A stretch of 28,165 nucleotides of DNA from Bordetella parapertussis (GTDB lineage: Bacteria; Pseudomonadota; Gammaproteobacteria; Burkholderiales; Burkholderiaceae_C). Position numbers and translations under genes: made by a program. The notes below the pieces were generated by a model that ran no database searches, was not told the origin of the DNA, and saw only the letters and a program-made list of their open reading frames with translations. The stretch's first letter is position 1; every line of letters begins with the position of its first letter. The stretch is taken from assembly GCA_945878355.1 (NCBI GenBank), contig CAMCTC010000061.1, positions 1 through 28,165 of the forward strand, read 5' to 3'. Shown one piece after another: positions 8,650 through 16,297 of the stretch.

Positions 8650-8964
8650 GTGGCATCAATGGACATCACTTTGGCTGAGCGCGGGCAGATCGTGATTCCC
8701 AAAGCGGCGCGTGACGCGCTCGGCATCAAGCCTGGCGCCCGCCTGCGCTTGCGCATCGACGGCGGCCGACTCGTGATCGAGAAAATCGTCCAACTCGATT
8801 TGAGTCCATGGGTGGGTCAGGCCGTGGATGATGGTTTGACCAGTGAACAGGCTTTGACCGAGTTGCGCGGCCGGCCGGTGCCGTGGCGCGCGCCGGAGCC
8901 TGCGCCGGCCAAGGCCGCGCCAGCCAAGTCCGCGCCAGCCAAGGGCAGAGCGCGTCGAGCGTGA
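8650..8964 (+). CDS. VapB/AbrB-type antitoxin
   Basis: A 104-residue protein with an N-terminal SpoVT/AbrB swapped-hairpin DNA-binding domain (ITLAERGQIVIPKAARDALG, then IKPGARLRLRIDGGRLVIEK). A middle region (SPWVGQAVDDGLTSEQALTELRG) probably contacts the toxin, and the C-terminus is a low-complexity Ala/Pro/Lys tail with repeated APAK units. It should neutralise the PIN toxin encoded next and repress the shared promoter through the palindrome upstream. The start is GTG at 8650, selected by the AGGAGGT site. The stop overlaps the toxin's start in a GTGA tetranucleotide, so the two are translationally coupled. The APAK tail is unusual for an antitoxin and may aid nucleic-acid binding (inference). 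Confidence 0.85.
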   Translation: MASMDITLAERGQIVIPKAARDALGIKPGARLRLRIDGGRLVIEKIVQLDLSPWVGQAVDDGLTSEQALTELRGRPVPWRAPEPAPAKAAPAKSAPAKGRARRA

Positions 8965-9359
8965 GGACTGCGGTCGACTCCAGCGTGCTGTTTGACATTG
9001 TCAAGGGCGCGCCAGGCGCAGCGGCCGCACAGACAGCGCTTGAGGCCGCATTGGCACAGGGCATCCTGTGCGTTTGCGCGGTGGTGGTGGCCGAACTGGG
9101 CCGCTACTTTGTCGACGAGCAGGACTTGCGCGAATTTCTGGCCGCCTGCCAGATCGAGCACGACCCGATGTCCATGGACACCGCGCTGGAGGCGGCGCGC
9201 ATCATGCGGGGCTACGCCCGCAACAAGGGACCGCGCGAGCGCACTGCGCCGGATTTCCTGATCGGCGCCCACGCGATGACCCAAGCCGATGCCCTGCTGA
9301 GCACCGACGCAGGCTTTTTTCGACACTACTTCGTGGGTTTGAAGGTGGTCACACCTTGA
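8961..9359 (+). CDS. VapC-type PIN-domain ribonuclease toxin
   Basis: A 132-residue PIN-domain protein, the usual VapC length. The acidic metal-binding residues are in place: Asp6 in TAVDSSVLFD, Glu45 in VVVAELGRYF, Asp98 in TAPDFLIGAHA and Asp116 in LLSTDAGFF. VapC toxins are Mg-dependent endoribonucleases, often cutting tRNA or rRNA; the target here is unknown. Translation starts at GTG 8961 inside the antitoxin's stop (4-base overlap). Frame upstream of this start overlaps the antitoxin and shows no homology. The system looks intact. Confidence 0.88.
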   Translation: MRTAVDSSVLFDIVKGAPGAAAAQTALEAALAQGILCVCAVVVAELGRYFVDEQDLREFLAACQIEHDPMSMDTALEAARIMRGYARNKGPRERTAPDFLIGAHAMTQADALLSTDAGFFRHYFVGLKVVTP

Positions 9360-9360
9360 C

Positions 9361-9415
9361 GGGGCCGGCCGGCGCCAACCGGTGCAATCGGCCCCAATCG
9401 GCCCCAATCGGCCCC
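9361..9415. terminator. Possible bidirectional hairpin with 10-bp tandem repeats
   Basis: Between the convergent VapC and solute-binding genes, GGGGCCG (9361-9367) can pair with any of three CGGCCCC copies (9389-9395, 9399-9405, 9409-9415) inside the tandem repeat CAATCGGCCC (three units, 9385-9414). The location suits a bidirectional terminator, but no U-tract is present. Confidence 0.35.
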
Positions 9416-9421
9416 GCGCGA

Positions 9422-10924
9422 TCAGCCCCAGCTCAGCGCTGCCAAGTCGTTGGCGAAGATCGGCATCTCGCGCCACAAGCCTTTGAGCCTGGCGTTGGCG
9501 ACGGTGATCCAGGTCGGCTGGTAGAGGTAGGCCGCGACCGCATCGTCGGCCACCAGGCGCTGCGCCTCGCCCATCAGCTTCAAGCGTGTCGGGGTGTCGG
9601 CGGTGGCGTTGATCTTGGCCCACAGCGCGTTGAACTTCGGCGACTCGTAGTTCCAGTAATAACCCGGCCGGGCGAAGTTGCCGAAGTCCAGTGGCTCGAC
9701 ATGGCTGATGATCGTCAGGTCGTAAGCCTTCTGGCCATAAACGTTCGAGAGCCACTGCGCCCATTCGACGCTCTCTTGCTTGGCGACGATGCCCACCTTG
9801 GCCAGCATCGCGGCGATCACCTCGCCGCCCTGACGCGCGTAAGGCGTTGGCGGCAGCTTCAGGCTGAGTTCGAGCGGCGTCGTGATGCCGGCTTCCTTGA
9901 GCAGCGCGCGGGCTTTGTCGGGGTTGTAGGCGTTGACAGCGGTCAGGTCGACATAGCCTGGCGCGCTGGGCACGTAGAAGCTGCCGATCGGTTTGCCAAA
10001 GCCTTCGGCCACACCGTCGATGACTTGCTGGCGGTCGATGGCGCAAGCGATCGCTCGGCGCACCCGCACGTCGTCTAGCGGACGTTTCTTGTTGTTGATC
10101 GCGACGATGGTCTTGGCGCGCGAGCCACCGACCAGCACCTGGAAGCGTTTGTCGGCGCGCAACTGTGCCAGTGACCTGGCCGCCGAGACGCGCGGGAACA
10201 TGTCCACGTCGCCGGCCATCAGTGCGGCGACCTGGGCCGACGCGTCGCTGATGAAGCGCATCGTGACGCGGCGCAGCGCGACGGCCTTGGCGTCGCGGTA
10301 GCCGTCCCAGCGCGCCAGCACGATGGCGCTGCCCTTGGCCCAGCTCTCGAGCTTGAACGGACCTGTGCCCACCGGCTGGGTGTTGTTGGTCGCCGCGCTC
10401 TTGGGCTCGACGATCACCGCAGTGGCCTGGCCGATCTGGAACAGGAAATCGGGGTTGGTGTTCTTCAGCGTGATCACCAGCGTCAGGTCGTCGGTGGCGC
10501 TGAGGTTGACGATGTTGCTGAACACCGCCTTGTCCTTGTTCAGGCTGTCGGCAGCAGCAGCGCGTTCGAATGAGAACTTCACCGCCGCAGCGTTGCAGGG
10601 CTCGCCGTTGTGGAACTTCAGGCCCGGTCGGAGGTGGAAAGCCCAGGTCTTGTTGTCGGGTGTGACGGTCCAGCGCTGGGCCAGCAGCGGGGAGATGGTC
10701 GAGTCAGCACCGATCTTGGTCAGCGTCTCGAACAGGTTGTAGTGCACCACCTCGCCGATCGCTGCGGCCGCGCCGGCGGTCGGGTCCAGGCCGGGCGGCT
10801 CCAGCGTCATCGCCAGCACCAGCGTGTCTTTCTTGGTCTGGGCAACGGCGTCCAGGCTTGCGGCCAGGCCGGCGGTCAGTGGCAGGCCCATGGCCAGGTT
10901 GATGGCGGTGCGGCGGCGAATCAT
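9422..10924 (-). CDS. ABC transporter substrate-binding protein (SBP_bac_5, peptide/nickel type)
   Basis: A 500-residue periplasmic binding protein. The N-terminus MIRRRTAINLAMGLPLTAGLAAS is followed by an AVAQ-type cleavage region. The body begins LVLAMTLEPPGLDPTAG and contains VHYNLFETLTKIG, the family hallmark KFHNGEPCNAAAVKFSFERA, and YNPDKARALLKEAG. The family captures oligopeptides, nickel or other solutes for ABC import; the ligand cannot be read from sequence. No permease or ATPase genes lie beside it, so its transporter must be elsewhere. It follows the MFS gene on the same strand after 121 bases that hold GGCCCCAA tandem repeats, so separate transcription is possible. Confidence 0.9.
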   Translation of the reverse strand: MIRRRTAINLAMGLPLTAGLAASLDAVAQTKKDTLVLAMTLEPPGLDPTAGAAAAIGEVVHYNLFETLTKIGADSTISPLLAQRWTVTPDNKTWAFHLRPGLKFHNGEPCNAAAVKFSFERAAAADSLNKDKAVFSNIVNLSATDDLTLVITLKNTNPDFLFQIGQATAVIVEPKSAATNNTQPVGTGPFKLESWAKGSAIVLARWDGYRDAKAVALRRVTMRFISDASAQVAALMAGDVDMFPRVSAARSLAQLRADKRFQVLVGGSRAKTIVAINNKKRPLDDVRVRRAIACAIDRQQVIDGVAEGFGKPIGSFYVPSAPGYVDLTAVNAYNPDKARALLKEAGITTPLELSLKLPPTPYARQGGEVIAAMLAKVGIVAKQESVEWAQWLSNVYGQKAYDLTIISHVEPLDFGNFARPGYYWNYESPKFNALWAKINATADTPTRLKLMGEAQRLVADDAVAAYLYQPTWITVANARLKGLWREMPIFANDLAALSWG

Positions 10925-10980
10925 CAGCGGGCTCCAGAGCGGATCGGATCAGTCCGTCTCGATGGTAACGGCCTGAACAC

Positions 10981-11004
10981 CGGCCCCAACAACGGCCCCA
11001 ACAA
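10981..11004. repeat. 12-bp tandem repeat CGGCCCCAACAA
   Basis: Two exact copies (10981-10992 and 10993-11004), then a degraded third, in the gap between the MFS and solute-binding genes. The GGCCCCAA core is shared with the 10-bp repeats at 9385-9414 on the other side of the solute-binding gene. Confidence 0.7.
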
Positions 11005-11045
11005 CGGCCTTGACAGGGCCTCGATGGGCGGCAGTTTGGCGGCGC

Positions 11046-12287
11046 TCAGATCGCATTGCCGACCGCGTCGCGCCGGATCAGGTCGTCGCGCCAGGTGACG
11101 GCAAGCACCAGCGTCAACACCAGGCCTGTGAACACCAGCGTCAGCGCCGTCGCCACGTAGCCGACCTTGGGGATCATCGCGCCGGCGAGCAACAGCCCCA
11201 AGGGCAGCGGGTAGATCGCCAGCATCCGCACGCCCATGATGCGGCCGCGAAAGCGCTGCTCTGCCGTGCGCAGCAAGATGATCGACAGCGTGATCATGCT
11301 CAGGCTTTGGCAGGCGCCTGCGAGCATCAGCATGGCCATCGCGACCGGCAGGCTGGTCGAGAGCGCGAAACCGACCAGACTCAGGTGCCAGGCGGCGCAG
11401 GTTGCGATCATGGTCCGTGCCGGCCGCACTTTCGCGCCGAACAGGCTCAGGCTCATCGAGCCGATGAAGGCACCGACCGCGAAGCTCGCCACCAGCCAGC
11501 CCAGACCGCGCTGGTCGACGTGGAAGACATCGCGGGCGATGTACGGCATCAAGCCGGTGGTCAACGGAAATGCCGTCAGGTTCACCAGTGCGGCCAGGCT
11601 CATCACGGCACGCAGCCGCGGCGTTCGCCAGACATAGCCCAGGCCTTCCTTGAGGTCTCGCCAAGGTGATGGACGCTGTTCGGTAGGCAATTGTTGCGAG
11701 CCGGGGCGACCGTCCGTCAGCAGCGTCAGCAGCGCGCCGGTCAGGTAGATGGTGCTGATCGCGATGTAGGCCGGCCCCATGCCGAACGTCGCCATGAAGC
11801 CCGCGCCGGCCAGCGCGCCACCGACGCGGGCCGAATCATGCGTTGTTCTCGAAATGCCCATCGCCGCCACCAGATGGCCAGCCGGCACGGTGGCGCCGAC
11901 CAGCGCGCTGCGCAGGCCGATGTCCGACGGCCTGACCAGGCCCGACATCGCAGCGACGACGAGCACCAGCATCGGGTCGAGCTGTCGGGTCAGCGCGAGG
12001 AACAGGATGACGCAGGAGAACAGCGTGTACCACAAGCGCATCGCGGCCAGCACGTTGCGCAGCCCCAGCCGGTCGCCGAGCACGCCGAGCAAAGGCGAGA
12101 CCAAGGTGCCGACGAACAGCAGTGAGCCGAAGACGGTCAGCAGCACCACCGATCCGGTCTCGGTCAGCACGTACCAGCCCAGGATCAGCGTCTCCATCTC
12201 GAGCGCCCAGGCCGTGCAGAGGTCAGCCGGCCACTGGAAACGGAAGCTGCGGGTGCGAAACGCTGCCAGCGCGGTGATCCCGCTCAT
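11046..12287 (-). CDS. MFS transporter (MFS_3 / EntS-like)
   Basis: A 413-residue inner-membrane permease with about 10-12 hydrophobic segments. The loop between helices 2 and 3 carries LGVLGDRLGLRNVLAAMR, a good match to the MFS motif A (GxLaDrxGrr). The sequence resembles the MFS_3 group, which includes the enterobactin exporter EntS and many drug exporters, so efflux is the likely direction. The ATG at 12287 is chosen because homology (FRTRSFRFQWPADLCTAWALE) begins right after it; the frame runs further upstream only as antisense-like sequence over the thioesterase gene. It starts 19 bases after the thioesterase stop, consistent with one operon. Substrate unknown. Confidence 0.9.
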   Translation of the reverse strand: MSGITALAAFRTRSFRFQWPADLCTAWALEMETLILGWYVLTETGSVVLLTVFGSLLFVGTLVSPLLGVLGDRLGLRNVLAAMRLWYTLFSCVILFLALTRQLDPMLVLVVAAMSGLVRPSDIGLRSALVGATVPAGHLVAAMGISRTTHDSARVGGALAGAGFMATFGMGPAYIAISTIYLTGALLTLLTDGRPGSQQLPTEQRPSPWRDLKEGLGYVWRTPRLRAVMSLAALVNLTAFPLTTGLMPYIARDVFHVDQRGLGWLVASFAVGAFIGSMSLSLFGAKVRPARTMIATCAAWHLSLVGFALSTSLPVAMAMLMLAGACQSLSMITLSIILLRTAEQRFRGRIMGVRMLAIYPLPLGLLLAGAMIPKVGYVATALTLVFTGLVLTLVLAVTWRDDLIRRDAVGNAI

Positions 12288-12306
12288 GGCGATTGACGGC
12301 AGCGCA

Positions 12307-12732
12307 TCAGGCGGCTTTTCCCGCCGGCTTGGCCTCGATGATGCGGAACGTGGCCTGGCCGAACGCGACGACGGTGTTGCGGGCATCCGTGACCTCGGCC
12401 CGAACGAACACCGTGCGCCCGGCCTGATGGGTCGTTGCAGCTTGACAGATGAACGGGCCGTGCTGCGCTGGCGCCGGGTACTGGATGCTGCAGTCGACGG
12501 TTGCACAACCGCGGTCCGGCGCCAGTGACAGCGCCGCAAAGGCCATCGTCGTGTCCATCACCGTGAAGAGGATGCCGCCGTGAGGTTGTGCGGGCGAGGG
12601 CCAGCAGACCTGTGGCCGAGGGGACAGGGTGGCTCTTGCGCGGCCGGCCATTGCCTCGTGGAGCTCGATGCCGATGGCCTGGTAGAGCGGGTTGGTGTTG
12701 ATCTGGGCGATTCGGTCGACTGGGAGATCCAT
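12307..12732 (-). CDS. PaaI-type hotdog thioesterase
   Basis: A 141-residue hotdog-fold protein. The catalytic-helix motif HGGILFTVMDTTMAFAAL starts at residue 51, with Asp60 in the position of the PaaI catalytic acid. The rest follows the family pattern: ATVDCSIQYPAPA, AGRTVFVRAEVTD, FGQATFRI. Such enzymes hydrolyse acyl-CoA thioesters, often aromatic or medium-chain, in the cytoplasm. It lies 46 bases after the serine hydrolase and 19 before the MFS gene, all on the minus strand. The exact acyl-CoA is unknown. Confidence 0.9.
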   Translation of the reverse strand: MDLPVDRIAQINTNPLYQAIGIELHEAMAGRARATLSPRPQVCWPSPAQPHGGILFTVMDTTMAFAALSLAPDRGCATVDCSIQYPAPAQHGPFICQAATTHQAGRTVFVRAEVTDARNTVVAFGQATFRIIEAKPAGKAA

Positions 12733-12778
12733 GGGCGGGGTTCCGGTGGGTGGGTGATGGCCGGTGCTGGGTCGGTGG

Positions 12779-13996
12779 TCAATCCTCCAGCGCCTGATAC
12801 GTCAGGTTGCGCATCAGTGCGCGGTAATGGCGCCGCAGGTCTGGCGCGCACAGCATCAGGATGGCGACCAGTTGCTCGGCCGGGTCGATCCAGAAGTAGG
12901 TGCCGAACGCCCCCGACCAGTAGAACTCGCCGACCGAGCCCGGCACAGGGTTGCGGCCCGGGTCGTTGCGCACGCAAAAGCCCAGCCCGAAGCCTTGACC
13001 GAACTCGGGCAGGGGCGCCGATTCCTCGAACTGCGCGCGCGCGGAGGCTGCCACAGCGATGCCGGGCGGCAGGTGGTCGCAGGACATCAGCGCCACTGTC
13101 TTGCGCGAGAGCAGGCGGACGCCTTCAAGTTCGCCGCCGTTGATCAGCATCTGCGCGAATCGCAGATAGTCGGGCGCGGTAGAGACCATGCCGCCACCGC
13201 CGGACATGAAATTTGGCTTGACCGTGAGCTGGCGCGCCATCGGTGGGCGTTCTCCGGTCCTGGGGTCGACCAGCGCCTCGGCGACGCGCTGCGCGTCGCG
13301 CTGCGGAACGACGAAGCCGGTGTCCTTCATGCCCAGAGGCTGCGTGATCCGGTTGGCGATGAACTGGTCCAGCGGCAAGCCCGACACCGCTTCGACCAGG
13401 CAGCCCAGCACATCGGTGGACATGCCGTAGTCCCAGACCTCGCCGGGCTGGTGCTGCAAGGGCAGTGCGGCGAGTTTGGCGATGAACTGCGCGCTGGTCT
13501 GCTTCGGGTCCATCACGGCGGCGGCGCGGTAGGCCCGCTTGACCAGCGAGTCGCCGAAATGCCCGTAGCTGATGCCCGAGGTGTGGCGCAGCAAGTCCTG
13601 CACCGACATCTCTCGCCTTGCCGCTTCCAAGCTGAGACAAGGCTGGCCCGCGGCATCTGTCGCTTCGACGCCGACCTGCAGGCCTTTGAGCGCCGGTAGG
13701 TAGACCGACACCGGGTTGACCAAGCGCACCAGCCCTTCTTCGACCAGCATCATCACCGCCACCGAAACCATCGGCTTGGTCATCGACGCGATGCGAAAGA
13801 TCGAGTCGACCGACATCGTCAGGCCTTGTTCCCGGTCGCTGTAGCCGAAGGCTTCGAGGTAGACCGGCTTGCCGCGCCGCGCGACCAGCGCGACCGCGCC
13901 TGGAATCGAGCCCTGCTGGACGTCCTGTTCGAACGCGGCCTTGATGCGCGCTGCTCGCGCTGGAATCAGCAGATTGGGTTCGCTTGCAATGGACAT
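12779..13996 (-). CDS. Serine hydrolase, beta-lactamase/EstB family
   Basis: A 405-residue member of the class C beta-lactamase-like family. The SxxK motif is SMTK (Ser71, Lys74). The second motif is Tyr190 in WDYGMSTD, so the classical YxN Asn is replaced, as in EstB-type esterases. A C-terminal WSGAFGTYFWID segment takes the place of KTG. Family members are usually esterases or transesterases rather than beta-lactamases. No signal peptide is seen, suggesting a cytoplasmic enzyme. The ATG at 13996 is preferred, with GGAAA upstream; an in-frame GTG at 14035 would add 13 residues. It is the first gene after the bufferin module (162-base gap) and heads the thioesterase-MFS group. Confidence 0.88.
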   Translation of the reverse strand: MSIASEPNLLIPARAARIKAAFEQDVQQGSIPGAVALVARRGKPVYLEAFGYSDREQGLTMSVDSIFRIASMTKPMVSVAVMMLVEEGLVRLVNPVSVYLPALKGLQVGVEATDAAGQPCLSLEAARREMSVQDLLRHTSGISYGHFGDSLVKRAYRAAAVMDPKQTSAQFIAKLAALPLQHQPGEVWDYGMSTDVLGCLVEAVSGLPLDQFIANRITQPLGMKDTGFVVPQRDAQRVAEALVDPRTGERPPMARQLTVKPNFMSGGGGMVSTAPDYLRFAQMLINGGELEGVRLLSRKTVALMSCDHLPPGIAVAASARAQFEESAPLPEFGQGFGLGFCVRNDPGRNPVPGSVGEFYWSGAFGTYFWIDPAEQLVAILMLCAPDLRRHYRALMRNLTYQALED

Positions 13997-14140
13997 GGCC
14001 AGAGTTTCCAGGTTGAGGAGGGAGACACCACGCACGGGCGATGCGTGGCACCGGTCGTCGTGGAATTATCCGCGCTGTCCCGCCTGGCCCGGGGAATGTT
14101 TGATCCATTGAAAGACTGGCGCCTGGCCAGCCTGTCGGTC

Positions 14141-14166
14141 AGCGCCTCTCAGCGCCTCTCAGCGCC
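14141..14166. repeat. 10-bp tandem repeat at the end of the BufBC gene
   Basis: AGCGCCTCTC occurs at 14141-14150 and 14151-14160, followed by AGCGCC. The stop codon of the BufB-BufC fusion lies at 14159-14161 within the array, so slippage here would alter the extreme C-terminus or the 3' end only. Confidence 0.7.
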
Positions 14167-15841
14167 CCGGCGGGACCCCAATCACCGCAGCCGGTCTTTG
14201 CAGGACCTGCGATGCCAGGCACTGCTGCAGGAGCCCGACGACATCGAACTCGGCGTCGAGGCCCAGCGCTGCATCCAACGCGCTGCCGAACGCAGCCCCT
14301 TCGGCCAGCCCGGTCAGCCATCGGTGGCCTGCCGCCGACAAGCTCAGCACCTGAGGCTTCCACGCCGGTCGGCACACCAGCACATGGCAGCGCTGGTCAA
14401 GTGGCTCGGCAAACTCGCTCGGCGCTTCGCGCTGGTGGGCCTGCCAAAGCCCGGCAATCGCCCATCGGGACGCCAGCAACACGCAGGCTGGTTGCAGCCG
14501 AAGACAGGTCTGGCCGAGCATTTCCGGCGTCAGATCGACCAGGTCCTGGGCTGAGACGGGGTCGCCGTCGGCTGCGTAATACGCGCGATGCAGGGCCCAT
14601 TCCAGCCTGGCCATGTCCGGAAAATACGGGTAGTTGGCCACTGGCGAAAACCCTGCCAGGAACTGCGCGAAATCAGCCCCGAAGTCGTTGAGGTCGCCGC
14701 TGCTCGACGGGTGGGCCGAGCCATAAGCTCGAGCCAGCGCCGCAAAGAACTCCTCGCCGACCAGCTGCTGCAACACCGGGTAGGCCGCCGCGAGCGTCTT
14801 CTCCCAGGTGCTCACCAGGTGGCCGCGGTAGCGGGCAAAGCGCGCGGCGCTGCGAGACGGTTCGCCGACGAAAGCATCGGGCGCGTGCTGACCCAACAGG
14901 GCCTGGGCAAAGCCGTGCTGGATGGCCTCCAGCGCAGGCGCGGCCACCGCTTCGACGCGGCCTCGCGCGCTGGTCCGCAACGTCGAATCCGCAGCATGCG
15001 GCGGTGTCGCTGCGGGACAGGTCTTGAGCATCAACGCTCGCGCTGTGTCGGCTTCGGCCAGCAGCAGGTCCAGCGCGGGAATGTCGGTGTCCCATTCGAT
15101 CAGCGTGGGCACCGGCCCAAAGCGTTGCAGCGCGTGCTCGTAGAGCCGCCACACCGATGCTGCCACCCGGTCGCCATGGTGGTCGACCACTGCGTCGGGC
15201 GTCACCAGATGGCCTGCCAGATGGATCTCACCGACATGCTCGGCCGACACCCGATCGATCGCCGCCAGGGCCGACTCCTGATGGTTGCACTGGTTCACAT
15301 ACAGGTTGTTGACGTCCAGCAGGATGCCGCAGCCCGTGCGTTGCGCGACTTCGGACAGAAACTCGGCTTCGCTCATCGCGTCGGCGCGGTAACGAAGATA
15401 GGTCGAGACGTTTTCCAGCAGGATGGTTTGTTGGATCGCATCCTGGACCTGGTGGACCCGCTGGCAAACCAGCTCGAGCGCGGATCGCGACAACTGCAGC
15501 GGCAGTAGGTCGTTGAGGTGCCGGTCTGCCACTGCGCCCCAGCACAGGTGCTCGGACACCAGCGCAGGCTCAAGCGCCTTGACCAACTGCGCGACGCGCT
15601 GCAGATGCACTGGGCTGAAGCCCTGCGCCGAGCCGATGCCCATGCCAACGCCGTGCAGGCTGATGGGATAGCGCTGCCGCAACTCGAACAGCACATGGCG
15701 GTCCACGCCGCCTGCTTGCAGATAATTCTCGGTGTGGACTTCGAGCCAGTCGACGGCAACTTGCTGCTGCTTGAACTCGCGGTAGTGGCGGGCTCGCAGG
15801 CCAATCCCAACGCCCTGCAGTTGGGCCGCGCTTGCAGGCAT
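14159..15841 (-). CDS. BufB-BufC fusion: MNIO (DUF692) maturase joined to DUF2063 partner
   Basis: A 560-residue protein with two parts. Residues ~8-280 are the DUF692/UPF0276 TIM-barrel of multinuclear non-haem iron oxidative enzymes. It shows GIGLRARHY, WLEVHTENY (Glu34, His36), SLHGVGMGIG (His63), SEHLCWG (His98), LLENVSTYLRY, LLDVNNLYVNQCNH, GEIHLAGH and IEWDTDIP, which supply the His/Asp/Asn/Glu iron ligands. Residues ~310-555 are DUF2063 (BufC-like): QHGFAQALLG, FARYRGHLVSTWEKTLAAAYPVLQQLVGEEFFAALA, then YPYFPDMARLEWALHRAYYA. In known bufferin systems the MNIO protein uses this partner to convert precursor cysteines to thiooxazoles. The two are normally separate genes; here they share one chain with a short linker. 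It starts 15 bases after the precursor gene's stop and has a weak ribosome site, so coupling is likely. Confidence 0.9.
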   Translation of the reverse strand: MPASAAQLQGVGIGLRARHYREFKQQQVAVDWLEVHTENYLQAGGVDRHVLFELRQRYPISLHGVGMGIGSAQGFSPVHLQRVAQLVKALEPALVSEHLCWGAVADRHLNDLLPLQLSRSALELVCQRVHQVQDAIQQTILLENVSTYLRYRADAMSEAEFLSEVAQRTGCGILLDVNNLYVNQCNHQESALAAIDRVSAEHVGEIHLAGHLVTPDAVVDHHGDRVAASVWRLYEHALQRFGPVPTLIEWDTDIPALDLLLAEADTARALMLKTCPAATPPHAADSTLRTSARGRVEAVAAPALEAIQHGFAQALLGQHAPDAFVGEPSRSAARFARYRGHLVSTWEKTLAAAYPVLQQLVGEEFFAALARAYGSAHPSSSGDLNDFGADFAQFLAGFSPVANYPYFPDMARLEWALHRAYYAADGDPVSAQDLVDLTPEMLGQTCLRLQPACVLLASRWAIAGLWQAHQREAPSEFAEPLDQRCHVLVCRPAWKPQVLSLSAAGHRWLTGLAEGAAFGSALDAALGLDAEFDVVGLLQQCLASQVLQRPAAVIGVPPGR

Positions 15842-15856
15842 CGGGAGCCGCCAGCG

Positions 15857-16126
15857 CTACTTCGTTTTCTTCTTCTTGGCTTCCTCGGCAGTCATGCCAC
15901 CTGACTGTTTACAAGTGCCTTTGGCCACGTACGTCCAATCGTTTGCACTCTTGTCGGATGTGGCCTGTCCGGCGCAGGAGTGCGAGCCGTTCAAAGAGGC
16001 GCAATCATTCTTCCCGGCCTTGGCGATGCCGTAGCACTTTTCTTTGTCCCCGGCGGCGACGGCGGCGCTGGGCGCAGCCACCAGCGCGGCCAATGCGGCG
16101 GCGAGCAGGATTTGGCGTTTGTCCAA
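15857..16126 (-). CDS. BufA-like bufferin precursor (DUF2282), copper-binding RiPP candidate
   Basis: An 89-residue secreted small protein. Residues 1-25 are a signal peptide ([21 protein letters not shown]). The mature part has four cysteines: Cys31 in [14 protein letters not shown], Cys42, Cys51 in HSCAGQ and Cys72 in KGTCKQ. This is the DUF2282 pattern of class 1 bufferins. The C-terminus is Lys-rich (EEAKKKKTK). Characterised bufferins are periplasmic peptides whose cysteines are partly turned into thiooxazoles and that bind copper. The start is TTG at 16126, supported by AGGAGA 6 bases upstream; no ATG or GTG is better placed. It precedes the BufB-BufC fusion by 15 bases. Confidence 0.88.
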   Translation of the reverse strand: MDKRQILLAAALAALVAAPSAAVAAGDKEKCYGIAKAGKNDCASLNGSHSCAGQATSDKSANDWTYVAKGTCKQSGGMTAEEAKKKKTK

Positions 16127-16161
16127 GTGAAGTCTCCTGAAGAAAAGCGGGGCGGGCGGCT

Positions 16162-16209
16162 TGTGACAAGGGTCAGTCGCTGCATGGAAAGGTTTTTGAT
16201 CTTGTCACA
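16162..16209 (-). promoter_or_regulatory. Inverted repeat upstream of the bufferin precursor
   Basis: TGTGACAAG (16162-16170) and its exact reverse complement CTTGTCACA (16201-16209) are 30 bases apart, 36-83 bases upstream of the precursor's TTG. The inner copy is itself part of a small palindrome (CTTGTGACAAG). Further GTCA elements lie beyond it. No convincing sigma70 promoter is visible, so an alternative sigma factor or activator site is possible; this is inference. Confidence 0.4.
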
Positions 16210-16270
16210 TTTTCTTTGACGGAATTTTTGACAGACGCCATCCGGTCGATCCGACTCGATCAATGCAAAC

Positions 16271-16297
16271 CCTTGTGGCCAAAGGCATTTGGCAAGG
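16271..16297. other. Imperfect hairpin in the divergent intergenic region
   Basis: CCTTG (16271-16275) pairs with CAAGG (16293-16297), and CCAAA (16279-16283) pairs with TTTGG (16288-16292), with a 3-base bulge and a 4-base loop. It sits between the divergent bufferin and PEP-CTERM genes (296-base gap, 16127-16422). Function unknown; it may be a protein-binding site or a leader structure of the PEP-CTERM transcript. Confidence 0.35.

Noticed and set aside
12288..12539. N-terminal extension of the MFS transporter frame
   Set aside because: It overlaps the thioesterase gene, is Arg/Ser-rich without hydrophobic helices, and homology starts at the ATG at 12287.
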